Positions 52,933-61,392 of a DNA stretch of 64,000 bases are shown in pieces (within the stretch, counting starts at the first letter, position 1; each line of letters opens with the position of its first letter). The translations under genes and the position numbers were made by a program. The stretch comes from Chitinophagaceae bacterium (GTDB lineage: Bacteria > Bacteroidota > Bacteroidia > Chitinophagales > Chitinophagaceae): contig JAMLGU010000002.1 in the NCBI GenBank assembly GCA_023957575.1, forward strand, positions 248,001-312,000, read 5' to 3'. Below the pieces are notes generated by a model. The model was not told the origin of the DNA, made no database searches, and was given only the letters and a program-made list of their open reading frames with translations.

Positions 52933-55900
52933 TTATAAATCTATCAGAGGAAGCGTTACATTAAAAGTAGCGCCTTTATCAATTTCAGTTTCAAACCAAA
53001 TAGAGCCGCCATTTTGTTCTACTATATTCTTGCACATGGCCAGGCCAAGGCCGGTGCCCGAGCTTTTGGTTGTAAAATTTGGATAAAAAATCTTACTCTT
53101 CATTTTCTCATCAATTCCGGGACCGTTATCCTGAACACAAATTGTAATTAAATTATTAGCAATTTGTTCATTGATTATTATTTTGCTGCCTTCTCTGCCA
53201 CTACAGGCCTCCTGGGCATTTACCAGCAGATTAGAGAAAAGCCGGTTCATCTGAGTTTTGTCTGCAAAGATATTTAATGAATTTGGGAGCCTGTTCCATT
53301 CTGTTTGAATTTTAGGATTTCTGCTGTGTATTTCCAGCAGTGGTCTTAATACTTCATGCAGGTCAAATTCTGTTTTATCAGGTTTATTGATATTTGAAAA
53401 CTGCGAAAAATCGGAAGCTATTTTTGAAAGATGATCTATTTGCTCTACCATTGTTTCAGATACTTTTGAAGCAAGTTGATGAATATCTGTTCTTCCTTCA
53501 TTTATTGCCTTTTGCAAATATTGAAGATTGAGCTTCATCGGTGTTAGCGGATTTTTAATTTCATGCGCTACCTGTCGTGCCATTTCTCTCCATGCTTCAT
53601 CTCTTTCATTCTTTGCAATAGCGCCGGCGCTTTCCTGAAGTTTATCTACCATTTTGTTATATTCTTTCACTAAGTCATTTATTTCGTCCTCCTTTTTCCA
53701 CACTATTGGTTCATTTATTTTTGACAAACTAATTTCTCTCATCTTAGCGCCTATCAGTTTAAACGAATTGGTGATCCTGTTGGCCATCAGCAAAGCGATA
53801 ATTCCTGTAATAACAAAAATGAAAGCAATTATATTGATAAGTGTTACAAAAAAATCTGAAATTTCCTGATTGAGTTCTAATTGAGAAGTAAAATAGGGAA
53901 TATTTAAAAATGCAAAAGTTTTTCCTTCACTGTTTCTGATGGGACCATAAATGCTCGAAAATGAAAGATTGGAAATGCCCTCCTTATGAACATATTCTAT
54001 TTTCCTCATCTGCAGCATTTGATAGTAGGCCAAGGGGCTTATTTGAGTGCTAAGTATCCCCCTGTTATAAACGTCTGGCTGGCTGGTAGCCTTCAAGCTT
54101 CCGTTTAAATCATAAATATTTATATCCACTCCATGAATCTCTGAAATTGTATTGATCAAATCTTTTAAATATTTCGGAGTCAGAGAATCTGAAGATGAAG
54201 AATGATTGTACACCAACGAATCAATTTCATCGCCGGTGCCTATCTCGTTCAGCATTATATTTAATGTTCGGCTGAGTTTTTCGTTATTTACATTTTCATA
54301 CCTGTTGTGTACAAAATAGATACTGGCTATTCCAATTATAATAAATGCTGATACGATTATGATTAAGTAAGAACTGTGAATTTGATTTTGTATGGTTGAA
54401 AAAAACAACCATTTGGTTTTGCTGTATTGTCTTTTATAAAATTTGTTCAAAAGGGCAGAAAAGACAACTGACACGACAATGGTAATCAGAAAGAAACCAA
54501 AAGTATATGAAAAAAGAGTGATTAATTCGAGCAACATCCTGCTTTTTTTGATAATCACTACTGTCTTTTCTTTTGAAGATCGGTACCAAAGTTCACTGTA
54601 GCCGTTCTGTTCCCTGATGTCAAATCTTTTTAGGGGAAGTTCCTCTTTCGACAGAGAATAGGTAAAGGGATAGTTTTTTGATGATTCTGCCAAAATGCCA
54701 TTTTGATATATTGCATATTGATAAGTAGGAGAATTGGAGAGTTCCCATTGTTCTGTTTGTTTAAAAAGCTGAGGGTTAATGTGTACTCTACCATATTTTT
54801 TTGGGGTAGAAATAATAAATACAGTGCCAATCAGCAGATTGTCGGAATCTTTGATTGCTCTTTTTGTAAGGTAGAAGTATTTGTTGTAGTCTGATTGGTA
54901 GAGGTAAATATCTGAAAAAGCTGTCTGTTTAGATTGGTTTTTAATGACAGTATTCAATACCTCGAGCGTGTTGCCGTCAGGATTATATAAGGGATGGTTC
55001 AAACTGTCGAAAAGATATATAAATGTGTCGTACTTACTTAAATAACTTATATAGTTTTTGGAAATAATACTGTCCCTGATTTTTTTATTTTCTGTTTCAT
55101 TATATAGCCTGCTAAAATTTTCAATAAAGAAACGATTGTCAAGGTATTTGTTGGCAATATTTATCAGCCGTTCACTTGAGGGGTCTGTTTGTGTGGATAA
55201 TTTTTCTATATACTCACGCCTTGAAGATAGTTCGGCTCTATTAATTTCGGGGAGCATAAGAAAAGATACGCTTATTGAAAAAACAGCAATCCAAAAAACA
55301 ATGCCCGATGTAGTGGATAGATGAGAGATATTTAGGACTTGTTCATATTGGGAGATTAAAGTTAATAAAAGCAGCCAGACAAGGCATGGCAGGTATAAAG
55401 ATACTAATGTAATTTGGCTAAATAAGGTTATAATTAAAAGTCCAAAAATTGTAATAGATAAATATATCGCAATTTTGATGTCCTTAAATAGATTGAAAAT
55501 TAATTGAAATAATATTTTGGTAAAATAAAAATAGCCAATAATGATAAATACAATAATGATAAAACCAATAACAGTGAAAATATCTAAGCTGAAAAAATTT
55601 GTTACATCAAAAGAAATTTTAGAATTCAGAATTAACCCTCTGATACTATGAACAACGCCAAAGGTTAATAAGACCAGGATGAAAGTTAAAAAAAAGCCCA
55701 AAACCTTTTTCTTAACTACTGTTAATTTTTCGACAGATTTATTTAATAATGTAACAATGTTTTCCCATAAAAAAACCGAGAACCAACAAAATAAAATACT
55801 GTTAATCAATAATCCGCCGGGCGATGAAAATAAAAAGGTTGAATTAAAGATAGACGAGTTAAAAAGACCTAATTGCTCATAATGTAATATTTTCCCTAAA

Positions 55901-56694
55901 AAATATATTGCAGATCTGAGGATAAAAAGAAATACAAAAAATAAGAAAATATTTTGTTGGGTATCTTCTTGTATTTTGTAATTTGAGAACAATAAGAAAA
56001 GTGAAAAAATAATCAAAAATATTCCGATTATATTTAGGGATACCGTGGTATAATCATTTTTGCCAATAGTGGTTCCTGTTTTTTCTTTTAAGTAAAAAAG
56101 GGTTTGTCCATCAATGGATTTAATGGGGTAGGGGGTGGTAGCATTTACACTGATGTCTGCAACATTGTCAATTTGTGTGTCAAATGCGAATGAGTTTTTA
56201 AAATACTCTGTTTCAATAAAAAAATTCAGTTTTACCAAAATCAGGCAATAGGCAAAATAACCGGGGTGGTCTGGTAAAGCATTTTTGAGAAAATAGTAGT
56301 ACCCGTTAGGTAAAAGATTTAAACCCTTGACAGAAGCTCCTGTTAACAGCTCATTTGACGGTAAAACATGGTCGGAACTCCAGAAAATTAACTGGTCATT
56401 ATTGGTCTCCTGCTTATAAATGTAAAAAAAATATGGTTTTTGATGTAAGCGCTGAACGTCTGAAAAAGATTCTCGTCCCTGAATTAATCGATACAACAGG
56501 GCGGAGTCTTTTAATGTATTTTCAAAGTCTTTTTCGCGCTCCCGGAGTTGTTTTTCAATAAAAGAGGTCTCCTTTTTTATACTGGTTTTATTGCTGTTAT
56601 GCCATCTTAGAAAAAGAGAGAAAGCAAAAATTATAATTCCTGCCAGCAGAATTGAATATTCCCAGAAATAATTTTTGCTTATTTTCAAATTCAT
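52933..56694 (-). CDS. large membrane-bound sensor histidine kinase (NtrY-like)
   Basis: 1253 residues. Roughly ten membrane helices in the N-terminal 700 residues, a periplasmic sensor-like loop around 800-950, a HAMP linker (MANRITNSFKLIGAKMREISLSK), a HisKA domain with the phosphoacceptor His in VAHEIKNPLTPMKLN, and a HATPase domain with N box NAQEACSG, DNGPGID and GTGLGLAM. It resembles NtrY-type kinases. No response regulator gene is adjacent. Its stop abuts that of polX, and it starts at the mazG stop. Confidence 0.9.
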   Translation of the reverse strand: MNLKISKNYFWEYSILLAGIIIFAFSLFLRWHNSNKTSIKKETSFIEKQLREREKDFENTLKDSALLYRLIQGRESFSDVQRLHQKPYFFYIYKQETNNDQLIFWSSDHVLPSNELLTGASVKGLNLLPNGYYYFLKNALPDHPGYFAYCLILVKLNFFIETEYFKNSFAFDTQIDNVADISVNATTPYPIKSIDGQTLFYLKEKTGTTIGKNDYTTVSLNIIGIFLIIFSLFLLFSNYKIQEDTQQNIFLFFVFLFILRSAIYFLGKILHYEQLGLFNSSIFNSTFLFSSPGGLLINSILFCWFSVFLWENIVTLLNKSVEKLTVVKKKVLGFFLTFILVLLTFGVVHSIRGLILNSKISFDVTNFFSLDIFTVIGFIIIVFIIIGYFYFTKILFQLIFNLFKDIKIAIYLSITIFGLLIITLFSQITLVSLYLPCLVWLLLLTLISQYEQVLNISHLSTTSGIVFWIAVFSISVSFLMLPEINRAELSSRREYIEKLSTQTDPSSERLINIANKYLDNRFFIENFSRLYNETENKKIRDSIISKNYISYLSKYDTFIYLFDSLNHPLYNPDGNTLEVLNTVIKNQSKQTAFSDIYLYQSDYNKYFYLTKRAIKDSDNLLIGTVFIISTPKKYGRVHINPQLFKQTEQWELSNSPTYQYAIYQNGILAESSKNYPFTYSLSKEELPLKRFDIREQNGYSELWYRSSKEKTVVIIKKSRMLLELITLFSYTFGFFLITIVVSVVFSALLNKFYKRQYSKTKWLFFSTIQNQIHSSYLIIIVSAFIIIGIASIYFVHNRYENVNNEKLSRTLNIMLNEIGTGDEIDSLVYNHSSSSDSLTPKYLKDLINTISEIHGVDINIYDLNGSLKATSQPDVYNRGILSTQISPLAYYQMLQMRKIEYVHKEGISNLSFSSIYGPIRNSEGKTFAFLNIPYFTSQLELNQEISDFFVTLINIIAFIFVITGIIALLMANRITNSFKLIGAKMREISLSKINEPIVWKKEDEINDLVKEYNKMVDKLQESAGAIAKNERDEAWREMARQVAHEIKNPLTPMKLNLQYLQKAINEGRTDIHQLASKVSETMVEQIDHLSKIASDFSQFSNINKPDKTEFDLHEVLRPLLEIHSRNPKIQTEWNRLPNSLNIFADKTQMNRLFSNLLVNAQEACSGREGSKIIINEQIANNLITICVQDNGPGIDEKMKSKIFYPNFTTKSSGTGLGLAMCKNIVEQNGGSIWFETEIDKGATFNVTLPLIDL

Positions 56695-57480
56695 TTACTC
56701 CGATACTGATTTGATCTGATTCCATATAGCATCCATTTCCTCAAGTGTCATATCACTTAAAGCTTTTCCCTTATTATTTGCTACTTCTTCCATTTTTGTA
56801 AACCGTGTAATAAACTTTTTATTTGTCCTTTCAAGCGCTGCTTCTGCATCTATATGCAAAAACCGTGCATAATTGACAAGTGAAAAAAGCAGATCTCCAA
56901 ATTCTTCCTCCTGCCTCTGTATTTCATTGCTATTTATGGTCTCCTCCAGTTCACTCATTTCTTCTTTCACTTTTTCCCATACATCTTCTGTCTTTTTCCA
57001 TTCAAATCCTACCTGCTTTGCCTTTTCCTGCAATCGCATTGCTTTCACAATTGCCGGTAACGAAACAGGTACGCCACTCAAAACAGATTTTTTTCCCTCT
57101 TTGAGTTTCAGTTTTTCCCAGTTTTGTTTTACATCTTCTTCATTCTTCACTTCTGCAATTCCTTCCTGTTTTGTGTCAGGAGGATACACATGGGGATGTC
57201 TTAAAATAAGTTTATTGGAAATACCATTAATCACATCTCTGACTGTAAATTCATTTTTTTCTTCGGCTATTTTTGAATAGAAAACAATATGTAGCATCAG
57301 GTCTCCGAGTTCTTCTTTGATATGTCTCCAATCTTCATCCAGAATAGCATCGCCAAGTTCATAAGTTTCTTCAATCGTCATTTGCCTGAGGGATTGAATG
57401 GTTTGTTTTCTATCCCAGGGGCATTTCTCTCTCAAATCATTCATTATTTGAATTAACCGGTCAAATTCGTTCTGCGCCAT
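56695..57480 (-). CDS. mazG: nucleoside triphosphate pyrophosphohydrolase MazG
   Basis: 261 residues from the ATG at 57480; the longer frame would reach into the esterase terminator. Two MazG domains: the first with CPWDRKQTIQSL and EETYELGDAI, KEELGDLMLHIV, the second with EEFGDLLFSLVNYARFL. The EExxE...ExxD magnesium site is visible. It hydrolyses NTPs and possibly ppGpp. The sensor kinase follows without a gap. Confidence 0.94.
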   Translation of the reverse strand: MAQNEFDRLIQIMNDLREKCPWDRKQTIQSLRQMTIEETYELGDAILDEDWRHIKEELGDLMLHIVFYSKIAEEKNEFTVRDVINGISNKLILRHPHVYPPDTKQEGIAEVKNEEDVKQNWEKLKLKEGKKSVLSGVPVSLPAIVKAMRLQEKAKQVGFEWKKTEDVWEKVKEEMSELEETINSNEIQRQEEEFGDLLFSLVNYARFLHIDAEAALERTNKKFITRFTKMEEVANNKGKALSDMTLEEMDAIWNQIKSVSE

Positions 57481-57499
57481 AATTTCTAATTTGAATAAA

Positions 57500-57549
57500 A
57501 ATAAAAAAGAAAATCTGAAGCACAATTAATTATTGGTACTTCAGATTTT
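57500..57549 (-). terminator. terminator of the esterase gene
   Basis: Perfect 11-base stem AAAATCTGAAG (57510-57520) / CTTCAGATTTT (57539-57549); on the minus strand a T-rich stretch follows. Confidence 0.78.
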
Positions 57550-57566
57550 GATAAACGGATATTAAT

Positions 57567-58421
57567 TTAATTACTACTTATTTTTTTCATAGCTGCTTCC
57601 TGAGCTTCTCTAAAAAACTGGTTCATAAATAATGCCTGATATGCAACCGCATTTTCCCAATATTGCCAGTTATGGCCTCCCGGACGGCTTATATAGTCAT
57701 GCGGAATATTATAATAAAGCATTTCTTTGTGAAGCTCTTCATTGACCTTAAAAAAAATATCCTGAGTGCCACAATCAATAATAATTTTGAGCGAGTTGGG
57801 CTCTATCAGATGCAGCATGTTCATTACTGTGTAGTCTTCCCACCGATCGGGATACTCACTGTATTTTCCAAGTCTTTTTGCTATTTCCCAATTATTGGGA
57901 AAGGGTCTTATGTCCACGCCACCGCTCATACTACCTGCGGCTCCAAAGATATCAGGGTGTTTAATTGCTAAATATAAGGCTCCGTGTCCGCCCATGCTCA
58001 GGCCGGCTATCGCTCTTCCTTTGGGAGAAGCGATGGTGGCATATTTTTCATCAATCCACGAGATTAATTCTTTGGAAATATAGGTTTCGTATTTAAATTC
58101 TTCATCAACAGGACTATCCCAATACCAACTTCCATAACCTCCATCTGGGCACACTATAATCATTTGATACCGGTCGGCAGCATCAATAACAGCCTTTGCC
58201 TTCACCCAGTTTGAATAGTTGCCACTATAGCCATGCAGAAGATAAAAAACCGGATAAGCATTATTTTTATTGTAATTGTCAGGGGTAATTACCACTGCCT
58301 TAATAATTTTATTCATGGAAGGGCTAATGGTTTCCAGCGTATCCACTTTGGATGCAAAACAAAAATTACTCAAAAACAACAAAAAAAATGCCGATGAAAA
58401 TAATATTCTATTCATGTTCAT
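57567..58421 (-). CDS. secreted alpha/beta-hydrolase esterase (EstD / feruloyl esterase-like)
   Basis: 284 residues with a signal peptide (ILFSSAFFLLFLSNFCFA). Alpha/beta hydrolase: oxyanion region YLLHGYSGNYSNW, nucleophile elbow GLSMGGHGALYLA, a putative acid at IIDCGTQD and the catalytic His near PGGHNWQYW. The family (esterase D-like) includes S-formylglutathione hydrolases and feruloyl or acetyl esterases; a secreted one is more likely to act on polysaccharide side groups. Confidence 0.86.
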   Translation of the reverse strand: MNMNRILFSSAFFLLFLSNFCFASKVDTLETISPSMNKIIKAVVITPDNYNKNNAYPVFYLLHGYSGNYSNWVKAKAVIDAADRYQMIIVCPDGGYGSWYWDSPVDEEFKYETYISKELISWIDEKYATIASPKGRAIAGLSMGGHGALYLAIKHPDIFGAAGSMSGGVDIRPFPNNWEIAKRLGKYSEYPDRWEDYTVMNMLHLIEPNSLKIIIDCGTQDIFFKVNEELHKEMLYYNIPHDYISRPGGHNWQYWENAVAYQALFMNQFFREAQEAAMKKISSN

Positions 58422-58555
58422 ATTTTAAATAAGCTTTATTGCGTATCAAATTACCGTTTTAGATTGTCATATAATTTTAAAATCCCGAATATTAAAATAT
58501 TATGACAAAACTATGATAAACATTATAATTGACATCCTCATTTTTGCGAATTAGT

Positions 58556-60718
58556 ATGAGGATAGGCTTTATAGTATTCTTTTTTATCATTTTTCTTCAA
58601 TTAAAGGCGCAACAAAGCCCTGTAGCCACTCCCATGCATACGACGGGTGAAGATACCTCTTTCAATACAAACAAGGTGCTGGATGAAGTGGTAATAACAG
58701 CCACCCGAACCGAAAACAGGGTTTCCAATATCCCGCTCCCCATACATGTAATCAATGCAGGTTCTATTCAGCAGTCGGGAGCACAGAGGCTTATAGATGT
58801 ATTGCAAATGCAAACAGGATTGATGATTGCTTCGAACCCGCTTGGCACTGCTTTAAAAGGCTATCCTAACCCGTTTGGTGATGGTATTCAAATGCAGGGT
58901 CTCGATCCGGCTTATACGCTGATATTGATTGACGGAGAACCGGTTACCGGACGTAATGCGGGCATTATCAATCTGGATAGGATTGCAGTAGGAAATATTA
59001 AACAAATTGAAATCTTGAAAGGACCTGCTACCAGCCTTTATGGGTCAGATGCTTTGGCCGGGGTGATCAATATTATAAGCGCCGATCCAAGAAAAAATGA
59101 TTTTAGCTTTCAAACTCATTATTCCACTAATAATACACTCGGTTTGTCCGGAACTGCAAATCTGAAAGCAAAAAAGGCCGCTTATCAGTTATTTGCAAAA
59201 AGATATAGCAGTGATGGATATGATTTTGATAAAGATTTATACGGGCAAACTGTTGACCCTTTTACCAATTACAGTGTAAACGGAAAGATGATTTATGATT
59301 TTAATGAACGAAGTAATTTACTTACATCTTTGAGATATAATTCATCGAACCAAAAAAATGCTTATTTGATTTATCCGGATGATCAGGTAGTTGCTGTAGG
59401 AGGCCATACCATTGAGGAAGATAAGAGTGCTTTTATAAGATACAAAAATCATCCCGGAGATGCTTTATCATATATTGCTCAGGTTTATGCAACCAATTAT
59501 TCCAATAATGCCAATGTGTATATTGAAAAAGATGGATCCCTTTTTGATCATATTGGTTTGAGCCAAACGCTGATTAAACCTGAGTTTCAAATAAATCTGG
59601 GTCGAGATCCACTGTCATTAGGAATACTGGGCGTGGGGTATAATTGGGAAAAAATTAGTTCTACCAGATACAATGGCGACCATCAACTGAATGCATTTTA
59701 TATTCTTGGACAGAAGCAATGGGTAATAAATAGTACAAATATTATTGTAGGTGGACGGTACGAAAAAAATGTTTTGTATAAGGCGCAGTTTAATCCAAAA
59801 TTATCGGTTGCGCACAAGTTTACACCCGATTTTATTTTAAAAGCCAGTATAGGCACAGGCTTTAAAACACCGGATTTCAGGCAGCAATTTCTGAGTTTCG
59901 ATAATACGATGGTGAATTACTTTATAGTTGGCGCCAAAGAACTGACCAACGTGCTTCAGGAGCAGATCAGGAGGGGGCTTCTGGATGACAATGAAGAAGT
60001 GAGAGCCTTTATGGTTACTAATGAGTTAATACCTGAAAAATCAATTGGGATGAATCTCGGGTTAGACTATACGCTAAAGCAAAACACAGTATTTAAACTT
60101 AATCTTTTTAGAAATGATATTACACATCTTATAGAATCGTATAGTTTGCCATTGGTTACCAAAAACGGAACAGGTTTTTTTTCCTATAAAAATGTAAATA
60201 AAGTATTTACCGAAGGCGCTGAGTTTTCAATCAATCATCGTTTCAACAGGTTTTTTACAATTAATGGAGCTTATCAATATCTGATAGCTAAAGATAAAGA
60301 AATAATTAACCAGATAAAAAATGGCGAGATTTACAAGAGAGACCCTTCTACTAATGTAAGTTCTCCTGTGCGATTGAGCGATTATCATGGTTTGTTTAAC
60401 CGTAGTAAACATTCCGGCAATCTGAGTATCCGATACTTTAATGATAGATTAAAGGGCGGTGCGATGGTGTTAGCTAAGTACAGAGGGAGGTTTGGGTATT
60501 TTGGCCTGAATGGCTTTAATGATGGAAATAATATTCTGGATGATGACAGAGAATTTATAAAAGAATTTACACTTTTAAATATCAGTGTAAATAAGAATCT
60601 GGGTAAATATTTTGATTTGCAGGCTGGAATTGAAAATCTTTTGAACTATACGAATAAGGTATATATGCCGAATATTTTTGGAAGAGTATATTTTATAAAC
60701 TTAAACTTTAAACTTTAA
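58556..60718 (+). CDS. TonB-dependent outer-membrane receptor, likely heme/haemoprotein
   Basis: 720 residues from the ATG at 58556, with a signal peptide (IGFIVFFFIIFLQLKA). TonB box-like LDEVVITATRTENRVSNIPL, plug domain ILKGPATSLYGSDALAGVINI, barrel with C-terminal FYINLNFKL-type strand. The next gene encodes a HmuY-like protein, so heme uptake is the best guess (HmuR/HmuY pairs in Porphyromonas). It is convergent with the A2M-like gene after HmuY. Confidence 0.88.
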   Translation: MRIGFIVFFFIIFLQLKAQQSPVATPMHTTGEDTSFNTNKVLDEVVITATRTENRVSNIPLPIHVINAGSIQQSGAQRLIDVLQMQTGLMIASNPLGTALKGYPNPFGDGIQMQGLDPAYTLILIDGEPVTGRNAGIINLDRIAVGNIKQIEILKGPATSLYGSDALAGVINIISADPRKNDFSFQTHYSTNNTLGLSGTANLKAKKAAYQLFAKRYSSDGYDFDKDLYGQTVDPFTNYSVNGKMIYDFNERSNLLTSLRYNSSNQKNAYLIYPDDQVVAVGGHTIEEDKSAFIRYKNHPGDALSYIAQVYATNYSNNANVYIEKDGSLFDHIGLSQTLIKPEFQINLGRDPLSLGILGVGYNWEKISSTRYNGDHQLNAFYILGQKQWVINSTNIIVGGRYEKNVLYKAQFNPKLSVAHKFTPDFILKASIGTGFKTPDFRQQFLSFDNTMVNYFIVGAKELTNVLQEQIRRGLLDDNEEVRAFMVTNELIPEKSIGMNLGLDYTLKQNTVFKLNLFRNDITHLIESYSLPLVTKNGTGFFSYKNVNKVFTEGAEFSINHRFNRFFTINGAYQYLIAKDKEIINQIKNGEIYKRDPSTNVSSPVRLSDYHGLFNRSKHSGNLSIRYFNDRLKGGAMVLAKYRGRFGYFGLNGFNDGNNILDDDREFIKEFTLLNISVNKNLGKYFDLQAGIENLLNYTNKVYMPNIFGRVYFINLNFKL

Positions 60719-60730
60719 TAATTAATATTT

Positions 60731-61315
60731 ATGCAAACTTTGAAATTCAGTTTTTTAGGCCTTCTGGCTGTTATTTTAATCGCTACTTCTTGCAGCAAAA
60801 AAGGTGAAAAGCAGGAAATGGTTACTCCGGTAGTTTCTAAAACCGATTCTTTACGTGCTGCCACCAGAAACACTTTTACATTCTATAGTTTTAAAGATGG
60901 GAGAGTCATAGAGACCAAAGACTCTGCCAGTACAAAGTGGGACTTTGCCATCAGACTGGCAACAATTATCGTAAACAGTGGTTCCAGCGGCCCCGGCAAT
61001 GTAGGGGTGATTACCCAGAAAGGTATTTTTGATACCTTTAAATCAGCACCCGAAAGTGGGTATGCCTATGATACCACCGGCTCCAAACTTGCTATTAACT
61101 CGGGTCTTACTACCGGTTGGTATAACTACGATCCTGCTTCACACAATTTTACGCCTAAGGCAGGTATATTTTTTGTTTTTAAAACAAATGACAATCACTA
61201 TGTGAAAGTTGAAATGCTTTCTGCCCGATATGAAGATTTCACAGGTCCAATGCCTTTATTTATCTGGCATAAATTCCGATATGTGTATCAGCCTAATGGT
61301 ACTAAAGAGTTTTAA
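60731..61315 (+). CDS. HmuY-family heme-binding lipoprotein
   Basis: 194 residues with a lipoprotein signal (AVILIATSC, then SKKGEKQ). The mature domain has FTFYSFKDGRVIETKDSAST, KWDFAIRLATIIVN and GWYNYDPASHNFTPKAGI, typical of HmuY. HmuY scavenges heme at the surface and passes it to a TonB receptor, here the gene 12 bases upstream. The two His or Met axial ligands cannot be assigned without alignment. Confidence 0.88.
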   Translation: MQTLKFSFLGLLAVILIATSCSKKGEKQEMVTPVVSKTDSLRAATRNTFTFYSFKDGRVIETKDSASTKWDFAIRLATIIVNSGSSGPGNVGVITQKGIFDTFKSAPESGYAYDTTGSKLAINSGLTTGWYNYDPASHNFTPKAGIFFVFKTNDNHYVKVEMLSARYEDFTGPMPLFIWHKFRYVYQPNGTKEF

Positions 61316-61351
61316 AGGAAGTTTAATAACGTAAAACTCAGGAGAAAATAT

Positions 61352-61392
61352 TAACCCCTGAAGTACATTGATAGCTTCAGGGGTTATTGCTT
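61352..61392. terminator. bidirectional terminator between the HmuY gene and the A2M-like gene
   Basis: TAACCCCTGAAG (61352-61363) and CTTCAGGGGTTA (61375-61386), a perfect 12-base stem with an 11-base loop. It serves the convergent genes on either side. Confidence 0.85.
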
